Shown here: positions 1 to 8,327 of the stretch, one piece after another
Layout of the letters: each line of letters begins with the position of its first letter
Position numbering within the stretch: the first letter of the stretch is position 1
Assembly (NCBI RefSeq): GCF_007830175.1
Contig: NZ_VLKH01000009.1
Coordinates: 1-64,000 of the forward strand
Source of the DNA: Sedimentibacter saalensis
GTDB taxonomy: Bacteria > Bacillota > Clostridia > Tissierellales > Sedimentibacteraceae
Reading direction: 5' to 3'
Length of the DNA stretch: 64,000 bases
The notes under the pieces: model-generated
The model's input: the letters and a program-made list of their open reading frames with translations, nothing else
Databases searched by the model: none
What the model was told of the DNA's origin: nothing
Made by a program: the position numbers and the translations under genes

Positions 1-95
1 GGGAGAACACAAGGTTCTCCCCTACATACTGAAATCCAGGTTCACAGCCAAATGTTAATATTCGGTGCGTAGGGGCGGACCTCGTGTCCGCCCGT
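1..95. repeat. REP-like hairpin pair
   Basis: Two short GC-rich hairpins lie about 50 bp apart: GGGAGAAC/GTTCTCCC at 1-21 and GGGCGGAC/GTCCGCCC at 73-93. Each is flanked by CTACA or GTAGG pointing to the other, so the pair forms an inverted doublet like a REPIN. The same hairpins recur at 7145-7170, 36776-36797 and in tandem at 38535-38945. Confidence 0.75.
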
Positions 96-113
96 GTTTA
101 TTAAATATTGACT

Positions 114-140
114 AACCTCTTTTATACAAAGAGGTTTTTT
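114..140 (+). terminator. Rho-independent terminator
   Basis: Stem CCTCTTT (116-122) pairs with AAAGAGG (128-134) around a 5-base loop and is followed by a T run. It would end a plus-strand transcript entering from outside the window. The rest of 141-332 is AT-rich and shows no gene. Confidence 0.75.
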
Positions 141-332
141 ATTTTGTTCAGGCATATTTAAGATTTGCTTTTTTAAATAATTTTAAAAACAATAAGTCGT
201 AATTATCAAATGTATTTTTTCAAATACACCTTATATAATGTATTCCATATTCTTAAGTGCTGTGATAAAATCAACCCATTCTAAATCTGATTGAGAACAA
301 ATTATTTAAATATATTACTATTGGGAGGATAC

Positions 333-1961
333 ATGTATAACTCAAGTTATCATCGAGAAGAAATCGAAAAAGTATACGGAAAAATAAGTCCTTTTGAACT
401 TAAGGACAAATTGATAAACCTTGCAGAGGACTCCAGCAAGGGAAGCGCCCATTCATTGCTTGATGCAGGAAGAGGAAATCCCAACTGGATTGCTGCAACA
501 CCTAGAGAAGCTTTTTTTACATTTGGACAATTTGCTGTTCTAGAAAGCCGCAGAGTCTGGAATCAAGGAGACCTGTCGGGTATGCCAAGGAAAGAAGGTA
601 TTGCGGAGCGTTTCAAGGAATTTGTCAAAAACAATCCAGATGCTCCTGGAATTAATTTACTTAAGAAAATGATAAATTATGGAATCACCGTTAAATGTTT
701 TAATGCAGACGCCTGGATACATGAACTTGTTGATGGAATTATAGGAGACAATTATCCTCAGCCTGACAGAATGCTGCGCCATGTGGAACTTGTAGTCAAT
801 GATTACTTGATTCAGGAACTTTGCTACAATGAGCCTCTTGAAAGGAAGTTCAACACATTTGCAGTTGAAGGTGCTACTGCTGGAATGTGCTATATTTTCG
901 ATTCGCTTATTGCAAACAACATATTGTCCAGAGGTGACAAAATTGCATTGATGACTCCTATTTTCACTCCATACCTGGAAGTTCCCCACTTGCCCAGATA
1001 TAATTTCGAAGTCGTGAATATTTCAGCTGATGAAGTTGATGAAAAAGGAAGACACACGTGGCAGTATCCTGAAGGTGAACTGGACAAGCTGAGAGATACA
1101 TCTATCAAAGCATTGTTTGTTGTAAATCCAAACAACCCTCCATCAGTTGCAATGAAGGCAGAGACTGTAAAACAGCTAAAGGATATAGTTAATAATTCTA
1201 ACCCCGATTTAATGATTATTTCAGACGACGTATACAGCACATTTGTTGACAATTTTGTTTCCATAATGGCAGATTTGCCATACAACACCATTGGAGTTTA
1301 TTCCTATTCCAAGTATTTCGGTGTGACCGGATGGCGTCTTGGAACAATTGCATTATACGAAGACAATGTATTTGACAAACTGTTGAGAGAACAGGATGAT
1401 GACAGAAAACAAAGGGCAAGAAGGCGTTATTCCGGTTTGTCAACTGATCCTGATAAAATTCCGTTCATAGACAGGATTGTAGCTGACAGCAGACAGGTTG
1501 CCCTCAACCATACTGCAGGTCTTTCCACACCACAGCAGGTTCAGATGGCATTCTTTTCACTGTTTGCCATAACAGATAAGGAAAACACATACAAAAAATT
1601 AACAAAAAGCATATGCCGCCGCCGTAAAAAACTGTTGTTTGACGGATTGGGCCTGGAACTAAATACAGATGCTTATGATGCAGCTTACTACACCCACTTT
1701 GATCTTCTTGAATGGGCTACAACAAATTACAATGCTGAATTTGCCAGATATCTGCAGGACAATTACAAACCGGTTGACATTCTCATACGTCTTGCTGAGC
1801 AATCATCCATTGTGCTTATGAACGGCAGCGGATTTGGAGCTTCTGAATGGTCCATTAGAATTTCTCTGGCTAATCTAAGCGATGAATCATATTCCAAAAT
1901 AGGCGAAATTCTTTATGATATTTTAGGAAAGTATGTTGAAGAATGGAAAACTTCCAAGTAA
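333..1961 (+). CDS. aspD: Aspartate 4-decarboxylase (bifunctional aspartate aminotransferase)
   Basis: PLP enzyme of the aspartate 4-decarboxylase family, 542 residues (family about 530-550). It converts L-aspartate to L-alanine and CO2 in the cytoplasm, with side aminotransferase activity. The N-terminal extension with GRGNPNW, the NPNNPPS cofactor-pocket motif, SDDVY, and the Schiff-base lysine in SYSKYFG followed by TGWRLG all fit the family. I chose ATG 333 because GGAGG sits at 324-328; an in-frame TTG at 291 has no ribosome binding site. In other bacteria the enzyme works with an aspartate:alanine antiporter (AspT) to make proton-motive force; no such partner is seen here, although upstream DNA is missing. 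Confidence 0.93.
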   Translation: MYNSSYHREEIEKVYGKISPFELKDKLINLAEDSSKGSAHSLLDAGRGNPNWIAATPREAFFTFGQFAVLESRRVWNQGDLSGMPRKEGIAERFKEFVKNNPDAPGINLLKKMINYGITVKCFNADAWIHELVDGIIGDNYPQPDRMLRHVELVVNDYLIQELCYNEPLERKFNTFAVEGATAGMCYIFDSLIANNILSRGDKIALMTPIFTPYLEVPHLPRYNFEVVNISADEVDEKGRHTWQYPEGELDKLRDTSIKALFVVNPNNPPSVAMKAETVKQLKDIVNNSNPDLMIISDDVYSTFVDNFVSIMADLPYNTIGVYSYSKYFGVTGWRLGTIALYEDNVFDKLLREQDDDRKQRARRRYSGLSTDPDKIPFIDRIVADSRQVALNHTAGLSTPQQVQMAFFSLFAITDKENTYKKLTKSICRRRKKLLFDGLGLELNTDAYDAAYYTHFDLLEWATTNYNAEFARYLQDNYKPVDILIRLAEQSSIVLMNGSGFGASEWSIRISLANLSDESYSKIGEILYDILGKYVEEWKTSK

Positions 1962-1970
1962 ATAAAATGT

Positions 1971-2091
1971 GGCTGTTGCATTAACCATGTTCATGTCATC
2001 CTGAGCACCAGCGAAGGATCTCATTTCTTAAATGAGATTCTTCGAGCTAAAGCTCTCAGAATAACACGATAATAATCACTATGCAACAGCC
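1971..2091. repeat. Long inverted repeat between convergent genes
   Basis: GGCTGTTGCAT (1971-1981) is repeated inverted at 2081-2091. Inside lies a second hairpin built on GAAGGATCTCATTT and AAATGAGATTCTTC. The inner words TCATCCTGAGC and AAGGATCTCA resemble a dispersed clostridial repeat whose degenerate relative lies near 57079-57155. It sits between convergent genes and may act as a bidirectional terminator. Confidence 0.6.
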
Positions 2092-2106
2092 CATTATCTT
2101 TACAAC

Positions 2107-2766
2107 TTATTTTTTCTCTTTCATAACTCTGTAAAAATGTTTAAGGTTATCCGGAACAACATATTCATCTTCCTTGTAACTGCTGTTTGAAACTCCTCCG
2201 TACACTTCCTTAAGAATTCCTTCAATTATCATTGCCTTAGGCGGTTCCGTATATTCATTTCCCTGATAAATCCAAACTCTGCAGTCAACCTCGTCACCGC
2301 ACAAATCTCCGCAGGATTCACAGAGGCTTTCCTTGTATTCCATTTGAATGTCTCGTCCGTTTACACGAATTGTGGGAGATGTGAGAAATTTATATTTTAC
2401 AGCCAGTTCTTCAGTGTTTACATTGACCTTGTTTATTACAACATCTGTTCCTGTTGCTTCGAGAACATGAGAAACATCCTTCAAAGCCTCATCAAGATTG
2501 CTTTCTGCTCCCTGGCACCTTGTGCACACACTTAAATCCAGAAACAGGAAATCTATAGTAATTTTTTTCCTTTCAACCTTAACCTTGACTTCCTCTTTGT
2601 TTGAACAGCAGCCAGATGACCCGGAGCAACATGAAGAACTGCTGTTTTCGCTAACTTTCACGTTTTCTTCTTCCGGAATTTCCTCAATCTCAATATTGCA
2701 GCATGAGCTTTTCTTTTTATTACTTCCAGTTATGCGTCCAAATATTCCTTTTTTTTCATTATCCAT
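2107..2766 (-). CDS. DUF2703 thioredoxin-like cysteine-rich protein
   Basis: 219 residues. The N-terminal 70 residues are low-complexity and very cysteine-rich (several CC pairs amid Ser and Gly). The C-terminal half matches the DUF2703 pattern: a beta strand, a CTRC motif at the start of the first helix, a cis-Pro-like SPTIRVNG, then ESCGDLCGDEVDC. The fold is probably thioredoxin-like, and such proteins are often found beside metalloid genes. It is the last gene of the MarR-permease-DUF2703 set, 70 bp after the permease. A role in binding or relaying arsenic or another thiophilic ion through the Cys clusters is inference; no activity can be read from the sequence. Confidence 0.8.
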   Translation of the reverse strand: MDNEKKGIFGRITGSNKKKSSCCNIEIEEIPEEENVKVSENSSSSCCSGSSGCCSNKEEVKVKVERKKITIDFLFLDLSVCTRCQGAESNLDEALKDVSHVLEATGTDVVINKVNVNTEELAVKYKFLTSPTIRVNGRDIQMEYKESLCESCGDLCGDEVDCRVWIYQGNEYTEPPKAMIIEGILKEVYGGVSNSSYKEDEYVVPDNLKHFYRVMKEKK

Positions 2767-2836
2767 GATAAAATTTCTCCTTTTATTCTATACAAGGATT
2801 ATGCCCCTTGCAAGGCAATTTTTAAAACTATTTTAC

Positions 2837-3739
2837 TTAAATAACCAGAATCATATTAAATATCAAGCCAGACAATACTGCAGAAATAAAAACTACAACA
2901 ATGAATGTAATAATCAATTTTTCCTTAAATATACTTGCAAGCATTGTCAACTCTGGAATAGCTATACCTGCCCCGCTTATAATAAGCGCTATGACAGCAC
3001 CAATACTTGCACCCTTATCCATCAATGCAAGGCCTATGGGAATTGCTGACGTTACACGTATATAAAGAGGCATACCAATAATCGCTACAACCAGGACAGC
3101 AAATGGGTTTTCAGGTCCTGCGACTTTTGTTATAAGCTCTTCCGGAAGGTATCCATAAATTGCCGCCCCTATTGCGACCCCAATTACCATGTAAATAAAT
3201 ACGTTCTTAAAATCTTCCCAGGCTGTTATAAATGAAACCTTAAGCCTGTTTATAAACCCTTCCGGCTTTTCAGCATTATCCTGCTCATGCCCATTTTGTT
3301 TAATTCGTACATTTTTAACTTGATTTGACCAGCCCATTTTATCAAGAATCATTCCAAATATTACTGCAAAGAATGATGTCAGCACCAGAAATCCTACAGC
3401 AACCTTCCACCCCATAAATGTTCCGAGCATAACAAATACCAACGGATCCATTAAAGGAGAAGAAATTACAAATGACATAACCGTTCCGAATGGTACACCA
3501 GCCTGTAAAAATCCAAGAGTCATTGGAACAGTTGAACATGCACAAAATGGCGTTACAGCTCCAAAAATTACGCCCATAATATTGCCCCATACACCTTTTC
3601 CAGACATCCAGTTTTTAAGTTTATCCTGAGATACGTACATGAATAACAATGCTATAAGAGTGCTGATTCCTAAAAATAGGATAACAAGTTCAGCCATAAT
3701 AGATATAAAATATTTAGTTGTATCAATAAAAGTGTTCAA
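2837..3739 (-). CDS. ArsP/DUF318-type permease
   Basis: 300-residue polytopic membrane protein with about eight hydrophobic segments. The hallmark PFCACSTVP motif with its CxC pair, and the following SFVISSPLMDP, place it in the permease family of ArsP (organoarsenical efflux) and related two-domain permeases. A second half with IPIGLALMDKGAS repeats the fold. It follows the MarR gene by 26 bp and precedes the DUF2703 gene, so the three likely form one transcript. Substrate cannot be fixed; efflux of an arsenic or other metalloid species is the best inference from the cysteine motif and from ArsA nearby. A second relative lies at 11838-12842. Confidence 0.85.
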   Translation of the reverse strand: MNTFIDTTKYFISIMAELVILFLGISTLIALLFMYVSQDKLKNWMSGKGVWGNIMGVIFGAVTPFCACSTVPMTLGFLQAGVPFGTVMSFVISSPLMDPLVFVMLGTFMGWKVAVGFLVLTSFFAVIFGMILDKMGWSNQVKNVRIKQNGHEQDNAEKPEGFINRLKVSFITAWEDFKNVFIYMVIGVAIGAAIYGYLPEELITKVAGPENPFAVLVVAIIGMPLYIRVTSAIPIGLALMDKGASIGAVIALIISGAGIAIPELTMLASIFKEKLIITFIVVVFISAVLSGLIFNMILVI

Positions 3740-3765
3740 CTAGCTCGCCCCCAAAATTAATTAAA

Positions 3766-4206
3766 TCATATAAATCCTTGCTTATGTACTAAATTCACCA
3801 GAATATCCAATGATGTTTTGATATTATCAACAGTCTCAGAATCCAGTTCCTTAAGTATGTTTTCTAGGTATGCAACATATTCTTGTTCAATTTTATCGAT
3901 TATTGATCTCCCCTTTTCTGTAATTCTGACACAGCATACTCTTCCATCTAAAGGAGATTGAACTCTCATAATATATCCCTTTTTTTCCAGCCTGTTTACA
4001 ATTTTGCTTGCACCGCTTTTAGTTATATTCAATTCATTACCTATTGAAAGAATTGTTATGTGTTTGTTTTTAGATGACTTTTTCAGTGCCATAAACTCTA
4101 TCAAAGATAAATCTTCACAACAACAATCTCCGCAGAAGCCCTGGCTTCCAAAATACCAAGATAAATCTTGAATTGAATTATAGACATTCAGTATATTGCT
4201 ATTCAT
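3766..4206 (-). CDS. MarR-family regulator with N-terminal cysteine cluster
   Basis: 146 residues from ATG 4206, chosen because AAAGGAGGG lies 6 bases upstream; the longer upstream frame would begin inside the promoter. A winged-helix MarR domain is clear: LSIGNELNITKSGASKIVNRLEKKG as recognition helices, then the wing with SPLDGRV. Unusual is FCGDCCCED (Cys 25, 28, 29, 30), a four-cysteine patch ahead of the domain, plus a CC-containing wing. These could sense As(III), another soft metal, or thiol oxidation (inference). First gene of the set with permease and DUF2703. The promoter carries an inverted repeat over its start site, fitting autorepression. Confidence 0.87.
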   Translation of the reverse strand: MNSNILNVYNSIQDLSWYFGSQGFCGDCCCEDLSLIEFMALKKSSKNKHITILSIGNELNITKSGASKIVNRLEKKGYIMRVQSPLDGRVCCVRITEKGRSIIDKIEQEYVAYLENILKELDSETVDNIKTSLDILVNLVHKQGFI

Positions 4207-4223
4207 TAATTCCCTCCTTTCAC

Positions 4224-4287
4224 AATAATAGTTTCCTTTGTCAACTATTATTATATGCATTTTGGTTTCCGCTGTCAACTATTATTA
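4224..4287 (-). promoter_or_regulatory. Consensus promoter and probable MarR operator
   Basis: On the minus strand TTGACA (4278-4273) and TATAAT (4255-4250) are separated by exactly 17 bp, a perfect sigma-70 promoter. A perfect 10-bp inverted repeat, AATAATAGTT (4224-4233) with AACTATTATT (4243-4252), spans the -10 and start site. GTCAACTATTATTA occurs twice (4240-4253 and 4274-4287), so a second half-site covers the -35. This layout suits repression by the MarR protein encoded immediately downstream. Confidence 0.8.
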
Positions 4288-4338
4288 CATGATATTCTGT
4301 TTTTTTTGCTAACATATTTGCTATTCAAATTAGAAACA

Positions 4339-4380
4339 AAAATGCCAACAAAGGCATATTAATACCTTGTCGGCATTTTA
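4339..4380 (-). terminator. Terminator of arsA
   Basis: A long hairpin with outer arms AAAATGCC and GGCATTTT and inner arms ACAA(A)GG and CCTTGT. On the minus strand it is followed by TTTTTGTTT. It lies just downstream of the arsA stop codon. Confidence 0.75.
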
Positions 4381-4442
4381 TAATGTAAATCAACATTTTA
4401 TATAAGGAAGAATTGTTGCTCCTTTCAGATAATTATCTGCTA

Positions 4443-6182
4443 TTATAATAACTTGTTTAATTCATCACCTTTAATTTCATCTGCTCTCCACCCTATAACC
4501 GCAAAATTACCATTTGCATGTGCTGCAATTTTGTTAATCCATTCAATTTCATTGCTTGCCTTTGCAGCCAGCATTTTGTTGGTAGTCTTTGTCTGATATA
4601 GAGAAGAATTAATAACCCACCACTTCGCACTTATGCCGGCGCGTTTCAAATCTTCTTCCAGGCGCATTGCTTCATATACAGGTGTTGTTTCTGCCAGTGT
4701 AACAATTATTACCTCAGTTTCATCAACATTTTTCAATCTAGGCAGCAGCCTCTTAGCAGATTCAGGAATATCCCCTTGAGAACGAGATATTTCTTTGTTA
4801 TAGCTTTGTGTTGATTCTAACAGCAGCAATGTATGCCCTGTGGGTGCCGTATCAATTACTACTGTTTGATCTTCTGCCTTATTAACGACTTCTGCAAATG
4901 CTCTGAACACGGCTATTTCCTGTGTGCATGGAGATCTCAAGTCTTCTTCCACATATGCTACATCCTCTTCAGACATGGTTTCTCTGGCCTTTGAAAGAAC
5001 TTCCTCGCTATATTTTTTAAGTTCAGCCTGTTCATCAATGCTACTTAATGTAATACCTTCCTGTTCATTAATAACAAAATTAAGATGAGCAGCAGGATCT
5101 GTTGTAGTCAAATGTACCTTTTCCCCTTTTCTAGCAAGCCCCAGAGCAATAGCAGCAGCTATTGTAGTCTTTCCGACCCCGCCTTTGCCCATAGTAAAGA
5201 TTACCCTTTTACCACTGTCATACAAATCATTTACAACATCCTTTAGACCAGGTACATATTCAGCATTTATTTTTTCTTCACTTAATATATAATTATCCCG
5301 CGTTAATAATGCTCTGACATTTTCCAGACCTGTAATGTTATAGGCTCTGAGTGGAATAACATAAGATGTTAAGTTCTTTAAGCCCTCCGGAATTTGTGAC
5401 AGAGCTATTTTTTGTTTATTATAAAGACTCTCGGATATTTCATCATCATAGGAATTCATCAAACCATTGATTATCAACATTTGATTGTTTACACCGATTT
5501 CAGAAAGTTCCTTGGAAGCTCTTTCTGCTTCTGTGAGAGGGCCGGTTTCAGGTCTTGTTACAAGAATAAGGGTTGTTAGCTTACCATCAGCTAATGTTTC
5601 AACCGCCTTCTTATAAACTTCCTTTTTGCTTTCCAGTCCGGATAGTTGCCCTAAGCAGGAAGCTCCATGTGTATTTTCAATTATAAAATTGCTCCATGCA
5701 GATGGCAGCTGCAGCATTCTTAGAGTATGACCTGTTGGTGCAGTATCAAATAATATATAATCGTATTCTTTCTGTGCTGCTTCATCTGTTAGAAAGTTAG
5801 AAAATTCATTAAATGCAGCAATTTCAACAGTACAGGAGCCTGATAACTGCTCTTCCATGTTATTTATTACAGACTTTGGCATCAATCCTCGATATGGAGA
5901 AATTACACTTTCACGATACTCTGCTGCCGCTTGAAGAGGATCAAGGTTTGCCACAACCAAATTAGGAACTTCCTTAATTGGAACTCCTTTGTTATTCAAA
6001 TCAGCATTGAATACATCCTGTAAATTTGAAGCAGGATCAGTGCTGACTAAAAGCACCTTTTTCCCGCTGTCAGCAAGTGCTACAGCAGTAGCACAAGCAG
6101 AAGATGTCTTTCCGACTCCTCCCTTGCCTGTGTAAAACAAGTATTTTGTAAGTTTTATGTTTTGTGGATTAAAAATTTCCAT
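4443..6182 (-). CDS. arsA: Arsenical pump-driving ATPase ArsA (two-domain)
   Basis: 579 residues, the usual length of a fused ArsA. Two P-loops (GKGGVGKTS near residue 20, GKGGVGKTT near 333) and two DTAPTGHTL signature motifs define the A1 and A2 halves. The three cysteines that bind As(III)/Sb(III) in E. coli ArsA have counterparts in SGSCTVE, GASCLGQ and SPCTQEIA, so metalloid activation looks intact. The start has AAGGAG upstream. ArsA energises ArsB or Acr3 exporters; neither, nor the chaperone ArsD, occurs in the window. It may act with one of the ArsP-type permeases here, or with a partner elsewhere (inference). Confidence 0.93.
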   Translation of the reverse strand: MEIFNPQNIKLTKYLFYTGKGGVGKTSSACATAVALADSGKKVLLVSTDPASNLQDVFNADLNNKGVPIKEVPNLVVANLDPLQAAAEYRESVISPYRGLMPKSVINNMEEQLSGSCTVEIAAFNEFSNFLTDEAAQKEYDYILFDTAPTGHTLRMLQLPSAWSNFIIENTHGASCLGQLSGLESKKEVYKKAVETLADGKLTTLILVTRPETGPLTEAERASKELSEIGVNNQMLIINGLMNSYDDEISESLYNKQKIALSQIPEGLKNLTSYVIPLRAYNITGLENVRALLTRDNYILSEEKINAEYVPGLKDVVNDLYDSGKRVIFTMGKGGVGKTTIAAAIALGLARKGEKVHLTTTDPAAHLNFVINEQEGITLSSIDEQAELKKYSEEVLSKARETMSEEDVAYVEEDLRSPCTQEIAVFRAFAEVVNKAEDQTVVIDTAPTGHTLLLLESTQSYNKEISRSQGDIPESAKRLLPRLKNVDETEVIIVTLAETTPVYEAMRLEEDLKRAGISAKWWVINSSLYQTKTTNKMLAAKASNEIEWINKIAAHANGNFAVIGWRADEIKGDELNKLL

Positions 6183-6254
6183 TATTAAATTATCTCCTTA
6201 ATTTACATATGAATTATCATATTTTTTCTGGTCTTATTGACAAACATTTATATT

Positions 6255-6369
6255 ATGCTCATATGAGCATGTACTCATATATCGCTGTTTTTTATAGCCA
6301 TTTGTCAATGGCTTTTATACAATATTATTTTACTGCTTCAAATTGTACCATTAAATAGCCTCTTGTCAA
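6255..6369 (-). promoter_or_regulatory. arsA promoter and palindromic leader
   Basis: TTGACA (6369-6364) and TACAAT (6347-6342) with a 16-bp spacer form a good minus-strand promoter about 160 bp before arsA. Within the leader is a perfect 16-bp palindrome ATGCTCATATGAGCAT (6255-6270), overlapping a second inverted repeat ATATGAG-6-CTCATAT (6261-6280). These look like operator half-sites for a dimeric regulator such as one of the ArsR proteins. A further hairpin, AGCCAT-6-ATGGCT, lies around 6296-6313. The remainder of the 6183-6541 gap is AT-rich. Confidence 0.5.
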
Positions 6370-6541
6370 TATATTTTTATTTATTAACATAACTTATGAT
6401 TTATTTTGTCAGATAATTCTTTAATTTTCTTTTTAATTATTATATATAATTAAAATTTATGTATACATTTTATACATTTAATCGAATACCATGAAGGGTA
6501 ATGAAATATAAATATTGCTTTGACAAACAAGGAGGAAATGT

Positions 6542-6991
6542 ATGAAAAAAATACTTGTGCCAGTTGATGGTTCTCCCGTGTCACAATCAGCAGCCGATAT
6601 GTCTATTGACCTTGCAAGACAGAACAACAGCGAAATTAAATTTATAACCGTCGTGAAAGTTAACGAAATAGCTCGCTTCAGTGAAGAAGGGATAGGTTAT
6701 GTAATTGATTACACAAAAACAAATGAAGAACTGATTAAAGAACAAACTAGAATATTAGATGCTGCTATTGATAAATATTACAGTTCCAGTGTTCCTTTCG
6801 AAAAAAAGGTGTTGATCGGAAAACCTCATGACCAAATATTAAAATATGCTGAGGAAGAAAATTGTGATTTTATCATTATGGGCCGCAGAGGCTTATCAAA
6901 AATTAGACGTTTTTTTATGGGTTCAGTAACACAGAAAGTAATTTCAAATGCTAAATGCCCTGTTATGATAATTAACGAGTCAATGAAATAG
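6542..6991 (+). CDS. Universal stress protein (UspA family)
   Basis: 149 residues, single Usp domain. It starts KKILVPVDGS, the conserved first strand, and ends with the nucleotide-binding pattern GRRGLSKIRRFFMGSVTQKV followed by NAKCPVMII. The G-2x-G-9x-G-(S/T) ATP site is present, so it probably binds ATP. AAGGAGG precedes the ATG. It stands alone between divergent arsA and the convergent lipoyl cluster, so nothing in its position says which stress it serves. A second, shorter Usp is encoded at 20417-20812. Confidence 0.92.
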   Translation: MKKILVPVDGSPVSQSAADMSIDLARQNNSEIKFITVVKVNEIARFSEEGIGYVIDYTKTNEELIKEQTRILDAAIDKYYSSSVPFEKKVLIGKPHDQILKYAEEENCDFIIMGRRGLSKIRRFFMGSVTQKVISNAKCPVMIINESMK

Positions 6992-7144
6992 ATGGATGCT
7001 AAGAAAATAAAATTAAAAACAGTATGCGTATTGAGCTAAAAACCACACCCTTGGAGAAAGCAATCCAAATTGATAACAAAGTCATTAAATCAATTAATAT
7101 TGGTAATTGTCGTGAACTTGAAATCTAAGTGAATTTATAGCCAC

Positions 7145-7170
7145 GGGCGGACACGAGGTCCGCCCCTACG
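7145..7170. repeat. REP-like hairpin, single copy
   Basis: GGGCGGAC (7145-7152) pairs with GTCCGCCC (7158-7165), followed by CTACG. It is the same hairpin as at 73-93 and 36776-36796. It lies between the convergent usp and HesB genes. Confidence 0.75.
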
Positions 7171-7222
7171 CTTTGTCAATAGTCAGGATTGTTTTCGATA
7201 AGCAGTCTTTTAAATTAAATGA

Positions 7223-7498
7223 TTAACATCCACATGACTTTCTATTTATTTTAAAATTATCCCCAGTCTTTATTATTTCTGGACTTCCAATACCTACTTC
7301 AAGATCACTTTCTATTACAAATTTAACTCCATCAACTTCTTCCAAAGCATCATCTTCTCTTAATTCATCAAACTTGATGTCAAAAATAGGACCGCTTCAG
7401 CCAAAATCCACCATTTCAAATCTGGCTGCAGTTTTTCCTTCTTTATTCAATGCTTCTTTCAATTCCTGCAAAACCTCTGATTGAATTTTAATATTCAT
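7223..7498 (-). CDS. HesB/IscA-like selenoprotein (in-frame UGA = Sec)
   Basis: A 91-residue reading frame is interrupted only by TGA at codon 34 (7399-7397), within DFG-Sec-SGP. The frame starts at ATG 7498 with AAGGAGGG upstream and ends at TAA. Homology-like features continue after the TGA: FDIKFDE, then a C-terminal KSCGC. HesB-like selenoproteins are a known family in anaerobes, with Sec replacing a Cys in the FG(C)GGP motif; the C-terminal CGC supplies the other ligands. A hairpin 18 bases after the TGA fits a bacterial SECIS element. Last gene of the lipoyl/DGC cluster, 12 bp after the DGC gene. Its likely role is Fe-S or metal binding, or redox. A nonsense-mutated gene is the alternative, but the reading frame and coding character are intact beyond the TGA. 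Confidence 0.85.
7366..7379 (-). promoter_or_regulatory. Candidate bSECIS hairpin of the HesB-like gene
   Basis: On the minus strand CATCA-AGTT-TGATG forms a 5-bp stem whose loop contains GU, beginning about 18 bases after the UGA. Position and small GU-bearing loop match bacterial SECIS elements. Confidence 0.6.
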
Positions 7499-7510
7499 AT
7501 TTCCCTCCTT

Positions 7511-7915
7511 CTAGTCCGCTAATATTTTATCTACCTTTCTACATATATCTTCAGCAACCTTATCAACCATATCAAGATGTTCCTGTGATAAGTTCCTTGT
7601 TGATACTGTCTTGCCTGCTGCAGCTTCTTCACCGATAATATCCGAAACAACTACCAGGTCAGAAACATCGCCGCTGTATTTTTCTGTAGCTTTTTTTGCA
7701 CAGCATTTATCGCAGCCTTCTACTGCTATAACAGGAAACGCCTTTGCAAAAAATCTTTCTTCCTGACCTCCTGCAACGTATAGCGGGAGACATAAGGAAA
7801 CTACTTTTCCTTCTCTTAATTCTTCCATCACCTTTCTTGTTGCAAGTCTTGAGATTGTTCCCCCAAGGCATTCTTCGCCGCTGCAGGATAATACGCCTAC
7901 TTTTGATTTATTCAT
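7511..7915 (-). CDS. DGC-domain putative zinc-binding protein
   Basis: 134 residues with conserved cysteines in the pattern of the DGC family (PF08859): SCSGEEC near the N-terminus and EGCDKCCAKK near residue 67, here with EGC in place of the usual DGC. The family is annotated as zinc-binding and has no established reaction. A GGT-rich nucleotide-like loop (GEECLGGTISR) follows the first cysteines. It lies 1 bp after another DGC gene and upstream of the selenoprotein, in what looks like one transcript. It is also homologous to the N-terminal domain of the protein at 8311-9162, so the operon holds three DGC domains. A role in sulfur or metal handling with the lipoyl carrier is inference. Confidence 0.8.
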   Translation of the reverse strand: MNKSKVGVLSCSGEECLGGTISRLATRKVMEELREGKVVSLCLPLYVAGGQEERFFAKAFPVIAVEGCDKCCAKKATEKYSGDVSDLVVVSDIIGEEAAAGKTVSTRNLSQEHLDMVDKVAEDICRKVDKILAD

Positions 7916-7916
7916 T

Positions 7917-8327
7917 TTATTTCTCCCCCTCTATGATTTCCAGTATTTCTTTTTTAACCATATCGGCAAGTTCATCAACTATATTCCAGCCATCATCTGT
8001 TAGGAAAGTTGCAGTTCCTGCATCAATTCCTCTGTGCTCTTTCATTGCATCTATGGATTTGAACTCCTTAACTACATTTCCGCCTACAAAAGCAACGTTT
8101 TTAGCAGCGCACATTTTAGGACATCCATCCATGGTAACGCATGTAAATCCTTCTACTTTTTCTTTTGCATCTTCTTCGCCTGTCACTATATGAGCGAGGC
8201 AGACTGTTTCTGTTTCCTCAGGCAGCAGTTCTCCGCTTACTCTTAACATTGCTTCTCTTGCCATTAAACCATACACCTTACCAATTCCGCTGCATGGTAT
8301 TACTTTTATTTTAGACATGAAATTCAT
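7917..8327 (-). CDS. DGC-domain putative zinc-binding protein (second)
   Basis: About 136 residues. Motifs are PCSGIGK near the N-terminus and MDGCPKMCAAK near residue 67, the canonical DGC-x3-C pattern. The start is ambiguous: TTG 8330, ATG 8327 and ATG 8318 are in frame. AAGGA lies 6 bases before ATG 8327, which I prefer. The gene overlaps the end of the upstream DGC-GcvH gene, implying translational coupling. It is followed after 1 bp by the third DGC protein. Function is unknown; the repeated DGC architecture suggests several related thiol/zinc proteins serving the same carrier. Confidence 0.8.
   Translation of the reverse strand: MNFMSKIKVIPCSGIGKVYGLMAREAMLRVSGELLPEETETVCLAHIVTGEEDAKEKVEGFTCVTMDGCPKMCAAKNVAFVGGNVVKEFKSIDAMKEHRGIDAGTATFLTDDGWNIVDELADMVKKEILEIIEGEK

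Noticed and set aside
7024-7128. 34-codon plus-strand ORF after the usp gene
   Set aside because: No ribosome binding site, no family, and it lies in AT-rich intergenic DNA.
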